Shown one piece after another: positions 24,889 through 37,131 of a stretch of DNA of 64,000 nt. The stretch is from Toxoplasma gondii ME49 (lineage: Eukaryota; Apicomplexa; Conoidasida; Eucoccidiorida; Sarcocystidae): NCBI RefSeq assembly GCF_000006565.2, contig NC_031479.1, forward strand, positions 5,544,289 to 5,608,288, read 5' to 3'. The position numbers and the translations under genes were made by a program. The notes under the pieces were generated by a model. That model was given only the letters and a program-made list of their open reading frames with translations. It made no database searches and had not been told where the DNA came from. Each line of letters starts with the position of its first letter. Position 1 is the stretch's first letter.

Positions 24889-25882
24889 TCATGTATATAT
24901 AACAACATAAATGCACACAGATGTATATGTAGAAGGAACAATAAATATATATATATATATATATATATATGAGCATATATGGGCATACATGTGTCTGCAT
25001 GAATACATACATATATGCGAGTGTGTGTCTCTTCGGAACAACGGCTACATGCAGAGGCAGCGTGTATAAAAAGCGAAATTGGCTGTTGCTTAGATCTCGC
25101 TGGCTCGCGAGATGCGCTTCAGTTGAAATTTCTGATTCCGCAAGACCTCATCCACCTTTTCACCTGCCCACACTCACCCGAAGGAAATCTCTGGCCGCAG
25201 AGGCGTCTGGCTGCCCAGCGGAGGCGAGGCGGGTGCATGCGTGGGTGGAGTTACCAGAGTCAGGATATTTTTCGAGGAGGACAGAAAGGAGCGAAGAGCC
25301 AGCAGGAGTTTCTTCGCGATGGGGAGACCGGAGCCGCAACAGGCGAGACGCGGCTGGAGAAGACCCTGCAGCGAGCAAGACGCGCGGCGCCTTCTTCCCT
25401 CTCCTCGCACATGCACCAGTGGAGAGCCCAAGAGGTTGGAGAGAGGGGGAAGCGATCGGAGAAGGCGGTGAAGAGGAGCAGACACTGTGGAGAGAAGGCG
25501 ACCGATGGGAGGGTGAGAGAGAGTAGACAGACGCAGGCGACGACGGAGAAGAATCGGAAGCAGAGGGCGAGAGCGACGCTGTACAGGACGAACGAGACGG
25601 AGAAGACCGAGCCGCCGAAAGACAGGAGCGAGACAGAGAAGAAGGCGAAGACGGAGAAGAAGAAAGAGAAGAAAGAGAAGAAAGAGAGGGAGACCGGGAA
25701 GGGATGGAGACGACAGAATTTGAAGAAGGCGAGTCAGACCGTTCTACAGAGACAGTTGGCGACCTCTGATGCATGCGTCGGCAGTCGAGTCTCGAGGCGT
25801 CGCGAGAAAACCGATTTTCTCTCTTCGGTTCTCTCTCACGTCTTGCGGCCCTCATTGCGGCTTTTCCTTCGACTTCCTCCAT
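10640..25882 (-). CDS. Ski2/Mtr4-type DExH-box RNA helicase
   Basis: Exons, low to high coordinate, are 10640-10790, 11406-11500, 13326-14118, 14502-14588, 14924-15291, 15466-15891, 16263-16764, 17386-17727, 18398-18860, 19364-19763, 20942-21311, 21878-22263, 22860-23082, 24121-24641 and 25178-25882. All phases agree, giving 1,943 residues from ATG 25882 to TAA 10640-10642. Approximate motif positions: I AHTSAGKS 294, Ia SPVKALSNQKYREL 352, Ib GLLTGD, II DEFH 424, III SAS, IV VFCFSRRQC 617, then GIGVHHAGLLP, V TETFSVGVNLPAK 744, VI MAGRAGRRG 855. After the core come GWGLILGV and a C-terminal region ending in helical DSHCT-like segments (ALQEIQAALLHAYGRDPAAE). Members of this family unwind RNA for the exosome in the nucleus (Mtr4) or cytoplasm (Ski2); I cannot choose between them. 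Residues 1-235 are Ser-rich. The intron after exon 13326-14118 appears to be GC-AG. Confidence 0.93.
11942..11980. repeat. TA-type microsatellite in a helicase intron
   Basis: TATATATG words in the intron between helicase exons 11406-11500 and 13326-14118. Confidence 0.8.
12529..12692. repeat. Two TA-type microsatellites in a helicase intron
   Basis: Perfect TATATA runs near 12529-12546 and 12643-12692 lie in the same intron as the tract at 11942. This intron also has the non-canonical GC donor, at 13325-13320 read on the minus strand. Confidence 0.8.
22576..22728. repeat. (GAA)51 trinucleotide microsatellite in a helicase intron
   Basis: An uninterrupted run of 51 GAA triplets (153 bp), read as TTC on the transcribed strand, lies in the 596-bp intron between helicase exons 21878-22263 and 22860-23082. 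Poly-Glu, poly-Lys and poly-Phe frames through it are artefacts of the repeat. Confidence 0.95.
24338..24403. repeat. GAA/GAC coding microsatellite encoding a poly-Ser tract
   Basis: The mixed GAA/GAC run reads as TCT/TCG on the minus strand. It encodes about 22 consecutive serines at about residues 316-337 of the helicase, between motifs I and Ia, where most family members have only a short loop. Confidence 0.85.
24834..24972. repeat. TA-type microsatellite cluster in the first helicase intron
   Basis: Three TATATA runs (about 24834-24857, 24867-24890 and 24943-24970) fall in the intron between helicase exons 24121-24641 and 25178-25882. Confidence 0.85.
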
Positions 25883-28800
25883 GTTGGTGGAAGAAACTCC
25901 GCGGCGCGAAGCGAAAGGAAATCACTACCGCGAACGGCGGACGACGCTCATGGCCAACAGAACGTGTAGGACAAGCGAAAACAAAGTCGAAGCAGAAATG
26001 AGCTCTTCGGGATGGCCTGCATCGTTTCAAAGTCGAAGACCGCTTCTGCGGTGCAGCAGAGGCGAGAGAAGGCTCGAACTGGGGAAAGAGTGGAGAGACA
26101 AGAGGAACGAAGGGGAAGAAATGTAGACGAGAAGAGAGGAGACGTGAGCGCCGACAAGCAGAGAGCAGAGACGGTCCAGCCGCGTAGCTTCGCTGCTTCA
26201 AAAGACGTTGGACGTACGAGAAGAGAGCATGCAGAGAAGACCCACTCAGATGGAGACAAAAGCGAGTGCACATCCTCTTTGCAAAGCCGGCACTGACAGC
26301 ATCTCGCATCTTCTGCACATACCACCGGAACCAGATATTCGAAAAACGACTCGACAAGAGATCCACCGTGTGAGATTTTTCTCTTCTCTTCTCAGAAGAT
26401 CCGTGGCTCTAGCTGCAGGGCAGAGGCTTGACTGCAGGTTCGCGACTTGTCGGCATTTTCAATGGGAGCTGCGGCGACGAAAACAAAAACTGGGTTCGGA
26501 GACTTAAAGTCTGGCCAAATGTTTCGTCTTTGCTTGAGTTTTCCACCCGCGAGACAGAGAGGCAAAGCCTGGCGGTAGAAAACACAGACCACCGACAGAG
26601 ACTTGCCGGCCGCTGTGCTTGTACTTCGCACTAGACAAAGGCGGAAGAACTCCGCCGGCGTTACTGCCACGAATGTGTTCGTCTCAAAGAAAATAAGGGA
26701 GGAAGTAAAACAGATCTTCTCCAGATTTTCTCGAGCGCCCAGAGGAACCCGGTGCGGTCTGCATGCAAGCTGAACAGGAAAGTCGCGTTTGTCGGTGTGT
26801 CGGCGCGGAAGTCTTGCAGTCTCATGACGCCAAGAGGAAGCTGCGAAAGCTGACAGACTCAGAGGCTCATAACCTTCGAAGGAACGGCACGCAAACCGGA
26901 AGAAATAAAGTAAAAAGGAAGGTCCTGGCCGGCTAGCGCATGCACCGCCACAAAAGCGCATGCAAACTGCTTTCACGATGTGCCGAGTTGGAGGACTCTC
27001 GCAGCGAAGCAGTTGAGTACTCTTGTGTTCAAAAACGACCAGTTGTCGGCAGCCGGAACTCGGACGCTTCACACAGTTTGGGGGTTTGTGGTCTCGCGGG
27101 TGGTTCCACGCCATCAGGAAAGTCCATACCTGGACCCGCGGTCAGTTGTTCTGTATTCGTGGTGATTCGTCAAGAGCGGTCAAGTTTCTGGGACAACTGT
27201 TTCTTCACAGTCAGGACTTTTGGGTCAAGAGAGCAAGGGTAGACTCGCTGAAAGGCTGGCAAGCACGCTTTGGAATTGCAGATGGTTTCGAAAGTTCGAC
27301 TCCCAGTGAGTAACCCCAGAGAAAGAACGGTTAAAAAAGAAATACCAACGTAGCACAAGTTGAGAACGAAATTCCTTTTAGCAATGCAGAATGTGCTGGG
27401 AAATGCCACTTAGGTACGAACTGAAGGTAGGATGGACCGACGAAGAAGGGAACCGAAAATCCTATCCGGGAATACTGTAGAGAACTGTGGTGCTAAGCCA
27501 CGAACAGAAGACACAGCTAAAAGCGGTGGATTTCCACATTCTACGGCCTCAAGGTTTCTCCTTGTCAGTTATGTAAGACCAACCCCGCGAAGTTAGTGCG
27601 ATCCGGAAAACAAGAGTTCTCAAGATCCATTCCTCAAAGCAAATGGCTGTTGCCTCTTTGGCGTAAGTTTTCTCTGTGGGTCGCATGTTTCTAGCTTTTC
27701 TCGCAGTTGATGGAGCCTGACGGAGCACGGAGGGCTGAGAAGCTTGAAAGGCAGTCCGTACTTTCCCCCAAAAAATGGACACTGGAGCATTTGTGTGACT
27801 GGAGCGAGCTACATGATAGAGAGTGGCGGCATCGACCACCTTGCCCGCTTTTGCAAGAAACACACGATTTAGCCGCTGGTGTCACATCAACTTTCCTCTG
27901 GCGAACCTAAACGTTTGCTGAGGTGCAGTCTGCGCAACGGTATCGAGACACCATGCGCGTGCTGAGGGTGAACTTCGGAACCCATTTTGGGTACTAAACA
28001 ATGAGGTGTGGCGTTTGATTCGAGTGAAACGGTGTCTTTTTCATAAGGGGCATGCGGCGTCGAACAAAGCAGAAAACTGCGAATCCAGGTGAAACGGTTC
28101 TTTTGTGGCGATTCCGACGCCGTGCGTCAGCGTCCCTACGTGCTCGCAGACATCCCCGTCAAACGCGTCGAACGGAGCTGTGGACGAGTCAAAAAAACAC
28201 TTCTCCACCGGTCCGCAAAAAGGAAATCGAGACGACAGATGTTCACCTGTCTTGCCGGTGGTTTATTTACACGGTCGTCACGGACTTCCCAACCTGTGGG
28301 AGATGCACACGCTCTTGACAATGGTCAGAAAAATTCGAGTCCTGACGCAGTTCCTAGGCAGGAAACGGAACGTCCAGCCTCTGGGACTACCAAAGCGGGG
28401 AACGATAAGCAACCGTCCGATCGTGCAGAAGTCCCCGCCAGCAGTTGCCTGTGCAGCGTTCGATTCACGGAGATCTGAACGAATGTGTGCGCGACAGTTC
28501 ACCAGAATCGAATCGACTTCTTCAGTCTTTTGTGGTGCGACGGATCTTCCCAGAACTGCATGCGCGGCTTTCCCAGGCCGCGTCTCTCGTGGTACCTGGA
28601 AAAACAACGCACCCATCAGACACACGACGCTCCTTACGAATCCTCTCGAACGGACTTCACATCGCGTTTCTTCGTGAACGAGTGTATGCATCCTGCAACC
28701 TTCACAGTCACCGTGGTGTATAGACACGGACAGGCACGATCTCGCCGGTCTGCTCCTCGTTTCCGCCAGCGCCCCGGGGTAAGTCGGTTTTAAATCCTTT

Positions 28801-29280
28801 TGGCGCCGGCATCACGGAGAAAAAACCGCGTCTGCAAAGAGCGACTTGCTGAGAAGCACTATCCTTTCTTGAACCGGGTGTCCGGCAACGAAAAAAGGAC
28901 GCACACACAGGGAATTTTTGCCACAGCGCAAACTATCTCCACCGCAAGCCTTTTTCGTATACTCCCGCTCCTGAGACACTGATGCCTGTGTTCGCTGTCA
29001 CCACAGAGCTGTTGCATACGTTTTAAACGCACGCGCGCGCGCGCACCAGGCGCGATGTTCCGCCATGCACAACAGACGTTTCTTGAGCAGAGCGCCACAC
29101 CACAGAGAGGACGAAACGACGGCACAATCCTGGGTGGAGTGGAGATCGAAGGAAACGACCCGAGTGACCTCCTAGGATGCAGGCAGTTTCTGGACGGCGC
29201 GTGGACGTCTTGACTCTGTGTGTGTCCTCTTTTTCCGTATATTGATTAAGTTTCGTCGTTCCTGCCATCTCGCTGGCATG
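25883..29280. other. Intergenic region: helicase upstream and 3' side of the next gene
   Basis: Both flanking genes are transcribed leftward, so this 3.4-kb stretch should hold the helicase promoter and 5' UTR on its left and the 3' UTR of the gene at 29281-31033 on its right. Around 28.0-28.8 kb several frames on both strands stay open at once, but none gives a phase-consistent exon chain. I support no gene here. Confidence 0.55.
29029..29046. repeat. Alternating CG/AC purine-pyrimidine tract
   Basis: ACGCACGCGCGCGCGCGC-type alternation, about 235 bp past the stop of the gene at 29281. Such tracts can adopt Z-DNA. The intact CpG run fits a genome with little CpG methylation. Confidence 0.6.
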
Positions 29281-31033
29281 TCACCCTGGAGCTACGCGGT
29301 CTCGGCAATGTCCATACCCGTATCGACGGTATTTCGTGAAATCAATGAGCTTCTTCCGCGTCGCCCAGTATCCGTGTCGGTGGTACCACTTCCACTTGTT
29401 TCTTTGAGGACCTGAACGCATGCGGACGAAGAAGAGTCCGGGCAACCGAAGATAGTATTTTCACAGCTGCAGCGTAGCCAGGATCCACCTGAAGCACGCA
29501 GTCCTTCTCAGAGACCCGACTTAGCCTGATAGAGCAACACTCTCAGCTCACCTCCGCGATCAAGTCACATTTCCGCCGCGAACGCTTACCTTTCCACCGG
29601 TTTCCTTTCCAGAGCTGAATCCACCATTTCCCGAGCCATTCCTTGACGGCCTCCACGCTGAAAATGCGAATCGGTTCCTCCCGTTCGCCTGCGCCGCCTG
29701 GCTTCTGCGGCACAGCCTCGCCACCAGCAGCCTGACGACATTTCCTCGAAGAAAACGCTGGCCCCCGCGACGAACGTCGCTCAGCCGCCTGAAGACCTCC
29801 AGGCGTCAGTAAGCGGGTGCACTCCATTCGGTCACACCCAGAAAGCAGCGAACTGACGGCGCCGACGACTGAGAGAGAGAGGGAAGAGACGCTCCAGCTC
29901 CCCTGTGGCGGAACCTGCGAGCGCAGCAGCCCCCCACAGAGCAGGTCTCGCAGCGACTTTTGTCCAGCGTTCCAGGCCGTCGGCACAATGTGGCGAGTTC
30001 CTCCGAAATCCAGACCCCAGCAAACACAGTTCACAGTCGCAGACTCCTTGGATGTCCCTGATGCGGACACGGCGGCCAGGCAAGAAGCCTTTCGCGAAAC
30101 GAAGCGAGACAGACGCGAAGGCGATGCGCCAAGGATTTTCTCCGAGGACCGCCCCAGATCTAGACACCGACTGAAAAGAAGCGAAGAGCGCAGTACAGCT
30201 GAAAGAGCGTCCGACGGGAGACGCAGAGGACTCAGAACGGCGCTCCCTGCTCCGGCAGGCACCATGCCATCTGTGCATGCGACCGGCAGAGGCCTCGCCG
30301 ACGAAAAATTTCTGTCTCCTCTGGGTCCGTGGAACTCCACACTCGCGAGAGAACACAGCGTGCCGACAGAAGGTCCGCAAGCTAACGTGGAGAAAGAGCG
30401 AGAGTGGGAAGCGGCAAAGACAGACGAGAGAGAGCAACGCGGATTTAGGCAATGTCTTGGCCAGACGGCGGACGACATACACGCCGCGAGTACGGCTCCC
30501 CCGCCGGCGCCATAAAAAGGCCGAGAGGAGACTGCACTGTGTATCCAGGGCGGATGGGAGAGACCCCGCAGTGTGAAGTCCTCGAGTCTGGCAACTGCGG
30601 TCCAATTGGCACTTCCGGCCCCCATGTGGAGCGGACTGGATTCGTTGCATGAAGCGATTTGCATTGGCGCGTAGGGAGGAAGAGAAAGTATGTCGGAATC
30701 CCCGGGCGAAGAAAAAGTTTCCAGAGGTGCAGCCGCAGAAGCGAAAGAAAAGCAGGGACTCTGACCTTCAGAACGGCGGCTCTCGCCTCTGAAATCAGCA
30801 AGAGTCTTCCTTCCAGGAGAGATGGAGGCGCGTTCTCGGGAACAGGTGTGATGTCTACGACGGAGACACTGAGTAGAACATCCTTCTCGGCGGCTCGCTG
30901 AGTGTATCCGTCTAGAGGAAAACAAAGACGAGTACGGCGTCTCGATTCGGGCAGGAAACAACGGCATGTTCCTCCGAAAGGAAAAAGCATCCCAGCCAGC
31001 GGTGCTGGCGTGGCGAAGCCGAGATCCGAGCAT
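29281..31033 (-). CDS. Unknown protein, possibly organellar, with aromatic/basic C-terminus
   Basis: Two exons, 29590-31033 and 29281-29411, are joined by a GT-AG intron (donor GTAAGC, phase 1 on both sides), giving 524 residues from ATG 31033 to TGA 29283-29281. The start MLGSRLRHASTAGWDAF has Arg, Ser and Ala and no acidic residue for the first 14 positions, which fits a mitochondrial-type targeting signal. The middle, about 380 residues, is Ser/Arg/Leu-rich and low in recognisable structure. The C-terminus is distinctive: EAVKEWLGKWWIQLWKGNRW continues across the splice into NKWKWYHRHGYWATRKKLID and YRRYGYGHCRDRV. The density of Trp, Tyr, Lys and Arg suggests a nucleic-acid-binding or ribosome-associated tail, but I recognise no family. 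Splicing is well supported; function and location are inference. Confidence 0.72.
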
Positions 31034-33364
31034 GGTAGCTGTCGCCTGTGTCTCGCCTTGGCTGAGTGTCAGTGAAACAAGGTGCTCGAACGCGCGTCGG
31101 AGCCTCGCGCATGCCCTTTACCTCCAACTATGCGGCATGCAACAGGTCTTCCGGCAAAAAACTTGGCGCCGCTCTTCTACTCAGCTGGTCAGAAAGAACG
31201 AAAACAACTTTACACGAGTTGGCACAGAACATCGAAGTCTTTACGCCTGGGATGTATGGGAAATACTCAAACGTTCTTAATCCTAGTTGACTAACTTGAA
31301 TGATGCTGGGTTGAACTGTCAGTAAGCTTCAATGCCCAAGGCAGAACTTCTGCGGATGTTCTTGAATTAAAAACTCACACAGATTGGAGCCGGGAAACAC
31401 AGGGGGAGTCACGGGCGCCGACGGGCGACATTCAGTATGCACACTCCTGGCTGTTTCTGCCAGGTCGTTGTCGAAGGTAAATAAAAGCGGCTGATACACT
31501 TGAGAGAAGCGAATAGCAACGGCACGTCCCAGAAAACAGACGCCGTGCCGCACTCTCCCAATTCCAGATGGCGAAGAGTCCGTTTTGCGCTACATCCCGG
31601 TTCAGACAGTTCACCCCAGCCCCATATATGCGAGGCTGAGGGTGGTTGACTCGCACGCAGACCGAATTCAGGCAAGAAGCACCCTTGAAGTAGCCACCAT
31701 TTTACCGATTTTTGCGAATGTTCTTTCAAGAGGGAAAACGAAGCGACGGAAAAGATGTGTTTGCTTCGGAGAATGGGCACCCCGAACCCAGCGACAGGCT
31801 TTTCGTGCTGCAAGTATACGCTGCTGCATGCGTTTTCAAAGCGTGCATGGTCACTTGAGTCTGCCGCAGAAAAAGGAGACCCGCCAACGTACGCGTCAAT
31901 GGTCCCTAAGCAGCGGTTCCCTCCGCAGAGGAAAAGATCTTGACCATTCAAAACGGCATGCTGCTTCTCGGTATGTCTGTGGTGCAAACGGTTCCGGCAG
32001 CATTCGGCAAAGCGCTGCATCATTCAATCGGCAATCGTGCGGAGGACAACAGGTGTGTTTCACCTGGAGTTCGCCAATCGATTTGTTCTCCACTCTCCGT
32101 TTGGACTCAGAGAGCATCACTCGGAGTGCTACTGTTTCGCACTCTCTCAAGTCGTGTCAGAAGGAACCCTGCAGCCCACTAAACTACTCTCGGCGTGTGC
32201 AGCAGGGACGCTGCATTCCTTTCCCGTCTTCCAGATTCGCCTTTTCGCTTCGAAACGTCTGTCAAAGTTCTTTCCGTAGCACATTCGTTTGCGCTGCCTC
32301 ACCAGTCGAGTCTAGCCCGTCGAAGCTGTGTTCGTTCCGCTTGTCAGAATACACAGGCGCGTCTCGCGTTTCGGTGGCCTTTTTATGTGTACGGTGGGAA
32401 GGCACTCCATGTTTTTTTTTCAAAGTTTTTCCCCATTAGGACCTTGTTCAAGCCAATCACGTGTCACGTCCGTTCCATATGCGCTGCTTTTCCATCCACA
32501 GTTCCAAGAAACACTCGACATAGGTTTTAACGTGTGGCCATTTCAAAAATAGCTCGTCAAGCTCTCGTCCACTCGAACACTCGTGTTGGGGTTCGAAGAC
32601 GACTTTTTGGCTCGGTGAGTTTAGTGAGAAAAGTCCCCCCGGTCTCGTTCCGAAGACGAATTCAAGTTTGTCGAAGTCGGAGCAGGAACATAGACAAGCG
32701 GGACCGGCCTGTCCGGCTCTTTTCGGCGATGTGACCCCGGAATGGACGTGACGATACCTCGGTAAGCGCGAGAGCGACCGGATTACGACATCTGGATTTG
32801 AAATCTAGAGACGGTGGACATGAAGGCATCGCCTCGACAGTTGATTCCACGCATGTCTCGTCCGGAACAAAAAAACGCATTTTTGCCCTGAACATGCAGA
32901 GAAAAGTGGGCTCTGAACTGGCGGCCGTCACACCGTGCACGTACCCATCGTTTCCTGGCAATATCCCGCTTTGTCATTCTGCCTGGCGCATACGCTCCGA
33001 CACACTCGACCGGATTGGAGGGCTCGACACCCCCTTCTTGAAATGTTCGAACCTAATCCTGTGACGCGTCCTTTGACTCCAGTTACGAGCAAGTTCATTT
33101 GTGTTTTCTCGGCCAAGTGCGAGTTGGTGCATACGATCGAGCATCGGCTCCACAGGTGGGGAGCAAGTGGGTGTGGAGGGTGTCTCGTTTTTGCAGCGAA
33201 TGCGCGCACTGTGTCCTGCCAGACACTCATGCCTTTAAAGAGGTGGATGCGACGCTGAGCATTGGGAGGGGTCCACGCGTCAACTGGCAATGCATTGATC
33301 TAACTACCGCACAAGCTGTCAGCCATTTGTTGAGCGACACTCGTGAGATTTTGGCTGTCTTCAG
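31034..33364. other. Divergent promoter region
   Basis: The region lies between ATG 31033 of a minus-strand gene and the first certain exon of the plus-strand cis-prenyltransferase gene. It should contain both promoters, both 5' UTRs and the missing first coding exon of the cis-prenyltransferase. No other gene is supportable. Confidence 0.55.
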
Positions 33365-36300
33365 GTGGCAACGATGGCTTCTGCGGACGGTGAAACGCGC
33401 AAGCGGCCCCCAGCACATGCCCAGGCATGTCGCCTTCATCATGGACGGCAACCGACGCTTTGCGCGTAGGAACAAGGAAGCCTCTGCAGTGGAAGGGCAC
33501 CGTGCTGGGGCACACACACTGTCTGTTGTAAGTCGACTTCCCCTCATGGCCGATAAGTTGTGGTTCTCAGAGGGATGAAATCAAACGTGACGCTACAGTC
33601 GCGTCGCACATATGTGCCGGTATCCAGCAAAAAAACGCTTCACTTTCATCTCGGGATTCGCATGCAGTTTCTCGCGAAGAATTCCTAACTACGAAGGATT
33701 GAAGTCTTCATCAACGGATTCACTATCTCCATCTGGTGGTTCTAACTCGATACTTGGTTACATATGTGCAAGACGCTATCTTTCCCGCTAGGTCGGCCTT
33801 CTATTTGATATACACTTCCGTTTTCACCGTTACGATGGTCTGTGAGGCTCCCTATTTTCACACGCGTTGGGCTTACACTCAATGGCTATAACGCAACAAC
33901 AGCATCTTATGCTGCATTCTGCCCCTTGCGATGGGTTACCGTAGAAAGGAGTGGCTCAAGTGTCGCAATGCGAGGGCGGTCGGTCTACGCAGGGTATATC
34001 GAAGCTTATGTCTCTTACCATTCTCGGTACTCGAGATTTGTCGTCGAGACTCTGGTTGTACCCATTCGCCATGAGGCGGTCGAATGGAACGGTCCCCTTC
34101 GGCCGTAACGGTGCAAACTGTAAAGGACTGCTTAACTATCACCTTGGAGATGCTGTGTTTTGTGATGGGATCCTTCTTCTGTCTTCTCCGCGCATGCAGA
34201 TGTGCGAGAGTTGCTTAGAGCTGGGGATTCAGTTTGTGACGGTGTACGCGTTCGCTCTGGGTAATTTCCACCGACAGCCTGAAGAGGTCACTGGCCTTCT
34301 AAACCTGGCTGAAGAGAAGTTCGCCGACAAAGCATGGATCGAGTAAGTATAAGGTGGCGGAAAACGACGCCTTGATCCCACAGGTTCCGCGGAGGCAAAG
34401 AATGTAGACGACATAGAGTGTGCTTATTGCTGCACTTCAGTCTTTCTGCTGCTGCCTTCGCTGTCTCGTGCACAGTCGTGGCCGACTTCAGTTGGGCAGT
34501 TCTGCAGGTAATGCTACTTCAGGAGTTCCCTGAGTTCCAAAACAAAAAACGAGAAAACATGTCTTGTTTCGTTGCTGACACTTGCACAAAATGGGTGCTT
34601 CTGCCTTCTTACGTTTCACTTGTGTCCAGTGATAGTGGTCAACTTTTCAAGTGGCGCGTTCACGAAATTCGGATTCGCTCAAGAACGTCGTTCTGCAATT
34701 GAACATGACTGAAAATGTCGTCGTTATAAATGGATGTAGCTGTTTTCTCTCTCCCCTCATAAACGCCGTTCCTTTCGCGAGAATTCTTTGATGACTCAGA
34801 GGACGCAGGGAAGTACAGGGCCCCGATCGAAATGATTTTCGTTGCCCAAGGCTACGCTGCATTCCTTGGTCTGTGTGTGCTCATGTTACTCCGTTTTCCT
34901 TCAGTGGCTTTTTCAAGCGACTGGGCATCCGGCTGCGCTTCCTCGGAGACTTCTCCTATCTTCCGCCTCGTCTGAGGAGTGCTCTAGCAACTGCAAGCCG
35001 GGAAACGGCAGACGCATGCGGAGACCCGCGTGGTTTTGGCTGTCGGCTCCTGGTCACCGTCTGTGTGGCCTATGGGTCAAGAAGAGAAATCGCTCGTGCC
35101 CTTGCTGGCGAGGTTTCCATGTTGCCAGATGCTCCTGTTGATCACGACCTTCCGGAGGCGAGGTGTACATCTATGTTTGTATGTTCCGGTGCCGTACGAT
35201 GGCGCACAGCAGACACTGACGACTCTGGCCCAGGATCGGTCGACAGTGAGTCATCACACTCCATGTCGTACCCTTTGGCAATTCGCTTCTCGTTGGGGAA
35301 CCCTTCAGGGCTCGCGGTGTTCTTTCAGCTATTTTGCGTGTCTCTCGACTTCTTTCTTTATTGGTGTTATATGTGGTCAAAGTATGGTTCAGTCGATCTG
35401 TTGCGAGAAGCCCACGTAGGATAAGAGCTGATAAAACGTCTGTGGGAAATCTGCTTTCCAGAGTGCGACTGCGAAGTATGTCATAGGAAATACCCAGCGT
35501 TTGGCACATCTGCAAATCGGTTAAGTTTCATGGGCGTAACCTCGAAAACACTGCCGGCTGCAGTCGGACAACGATCCCGGATGTCGGCAGAGCACCCGCG
35601 CTCCGATATTGGTTCGTGCATGTGTCTTGTGTTCCTATTTGTTGTGGCGGATCTGAAGAGTCTCGCGTTCGATCCTTGTTCTCAGCTTGTACATCTCTCA
35701 ATGACAGTAATGGAATAAGCCAGCGCCGAACCCATCGGGATGACTCGTCCTCCATTCCCTGCTGCGACGCTGTCCTCGAAGCACACCTCTCTGCTGGTGA
35801 GGCGTGTAGCACCTGGCACTCGACCCGGTAAGTTGTCACAAAACGACTGTCGAACCACCAATAGGTTGGTACAAAGATGCTAGGATATCCCCCCGGCAAA
35901 GCTAGCTTTGAGACGATGAAGATCATAGCTACCTTGATGTCGGGGGGTATTGAAATCCTACCCTTTTAGCTGTCTTACGCAATCCGGTGTGGTAAGGTGA
36001 GTGAAGTGCGTTCTTTACGAGAATCCCAGAGCAGCTGCTGGTGTGTGTGTTGACGGCTGCCATCGCCACTGGTTTAGATTGAAATCGGATTCCATCGGAA
36101 ACGCTGGTCTCCTCCGAGATGTACCGTCTCTGAGGCCTTCATTTTCATAGTGGCAGAGAGTTTGTGCCTCACGACGATAGCGCACTGACCACACCGACAG
36201 CATCTCTAATCACTGTTCCTCAAAGCACGTTGGGCTACACAATAAGCGTTGTTTTATGCTTAATTTCGTCGTCTGGGACATAATACACCCCCTGGTGAAA

Positions 36301-37131
36301 AGTCTGTGGTGGCTGAGTGGGTGGGCGGTGGCGAAAATAATTAGATAGTTCCCACTGTATCCGGGTTGAGGGTGTTCTTATGAAAACTGCAGAAAGCACG
36401 GCTGTTACTTATGGAGAGCTCTTCAGATCGAAGATGTCCCTCCACCTGATTTGCTTCTTCGCACTTCGGGCGAGAGGCGCCTCTCTGATTTCCTTCTCTA
36501 TGAGGTATGTAGTCGTCGGAAGGTGGCTTCAATGTGGACGATAGCCTCAGATGGTGGGTTGCATGAGCTGGAGACCTGTGAGCTTTTCCCGCCATGAGCC
36601 GGTTGTTTTTGTCGCAGAATGTGAATCCTTCTATGCAATTCGAACACTATCTTTCTGCGCAAAGTACCTTCTTTGTAGCACACATTGCATTCGTGTGCGT
36701 TTAGCACAGTTTGTGAACTATCGTACGGCATAGTTTAGTTGTTCATCTACCATGTTGGCTTTGTTCTTTTCACCACTGTAGAGCAACGGCTACTGTGCGT
36801 CTCCGAAAGAAGGTGGTCCACACCAGTGCGTAAAACAGTTCTGTTTCCTTCGACTAAGGCGGAATGCCTGACGTGATTGGTCTGCACCGATCACCTGCGG
36901 AAGTTCATTCTCCGTTTGCTCCCGATATACTGATATATCTACTTTTCAATAATGCTGGCTTATGTCATTTGTTCTTTCGTGCAGACTTCGGAAACTACAG
37001 CGTTCCACTTTCTGAACGTCCTGTGGCCGGACCTTTCTTCCTTGCACTTGCTCGCAACAGTGGTCCACTTCCAGCTACAGAACCTTGTAAAACATTACTG
37101 CATGTGGGTTAGATGCTTCCGGTTCTTCTAA
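33365..37131 (+). CDS. Cis-prenyltransferase (dehydrodolichyl/undecaprenyl diphosphate synthase family)
   Basis: Exons are 33365-33527, 34200-34342, 34905-35245, 35686-35827, 36393-36504 and 36985-37131, with all GT-AG phases agreeing and about 348 visible residues to TAA 37129-37131. Family landmarks appear in order: [19 protein letters not shown] with the catalytic Asp and the GHRAGAHTL follow-up; [72 protein letters not shown]; and [16 protein letters not shown]. Enzymes of this family add isopentenyl units in cis to farnesyl diphosphate to make the polyprenyl carrier used for glycosylation, usually at the ER. An insert of roughly 80 residues (late third exon plus fourth exon) sits between the AYGSRREI and [10 protein letters not shown] blocks. 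The first coding exon is not identified; the frame is open back to 33099 but without an ATG. The C-terminus (MWVRCFRFF) lacks an RxG tail. Confidence 0.92.

Noticed and set aside
33099..33364. Extension of the cis-prenyltransferase frame upstream to 33099
   Set aside because: The frame is open but begins at a TTG, and an acceptor (CTGTCTTCAG) at 33364 marks a more likely exon start. The true first exon was not identified.
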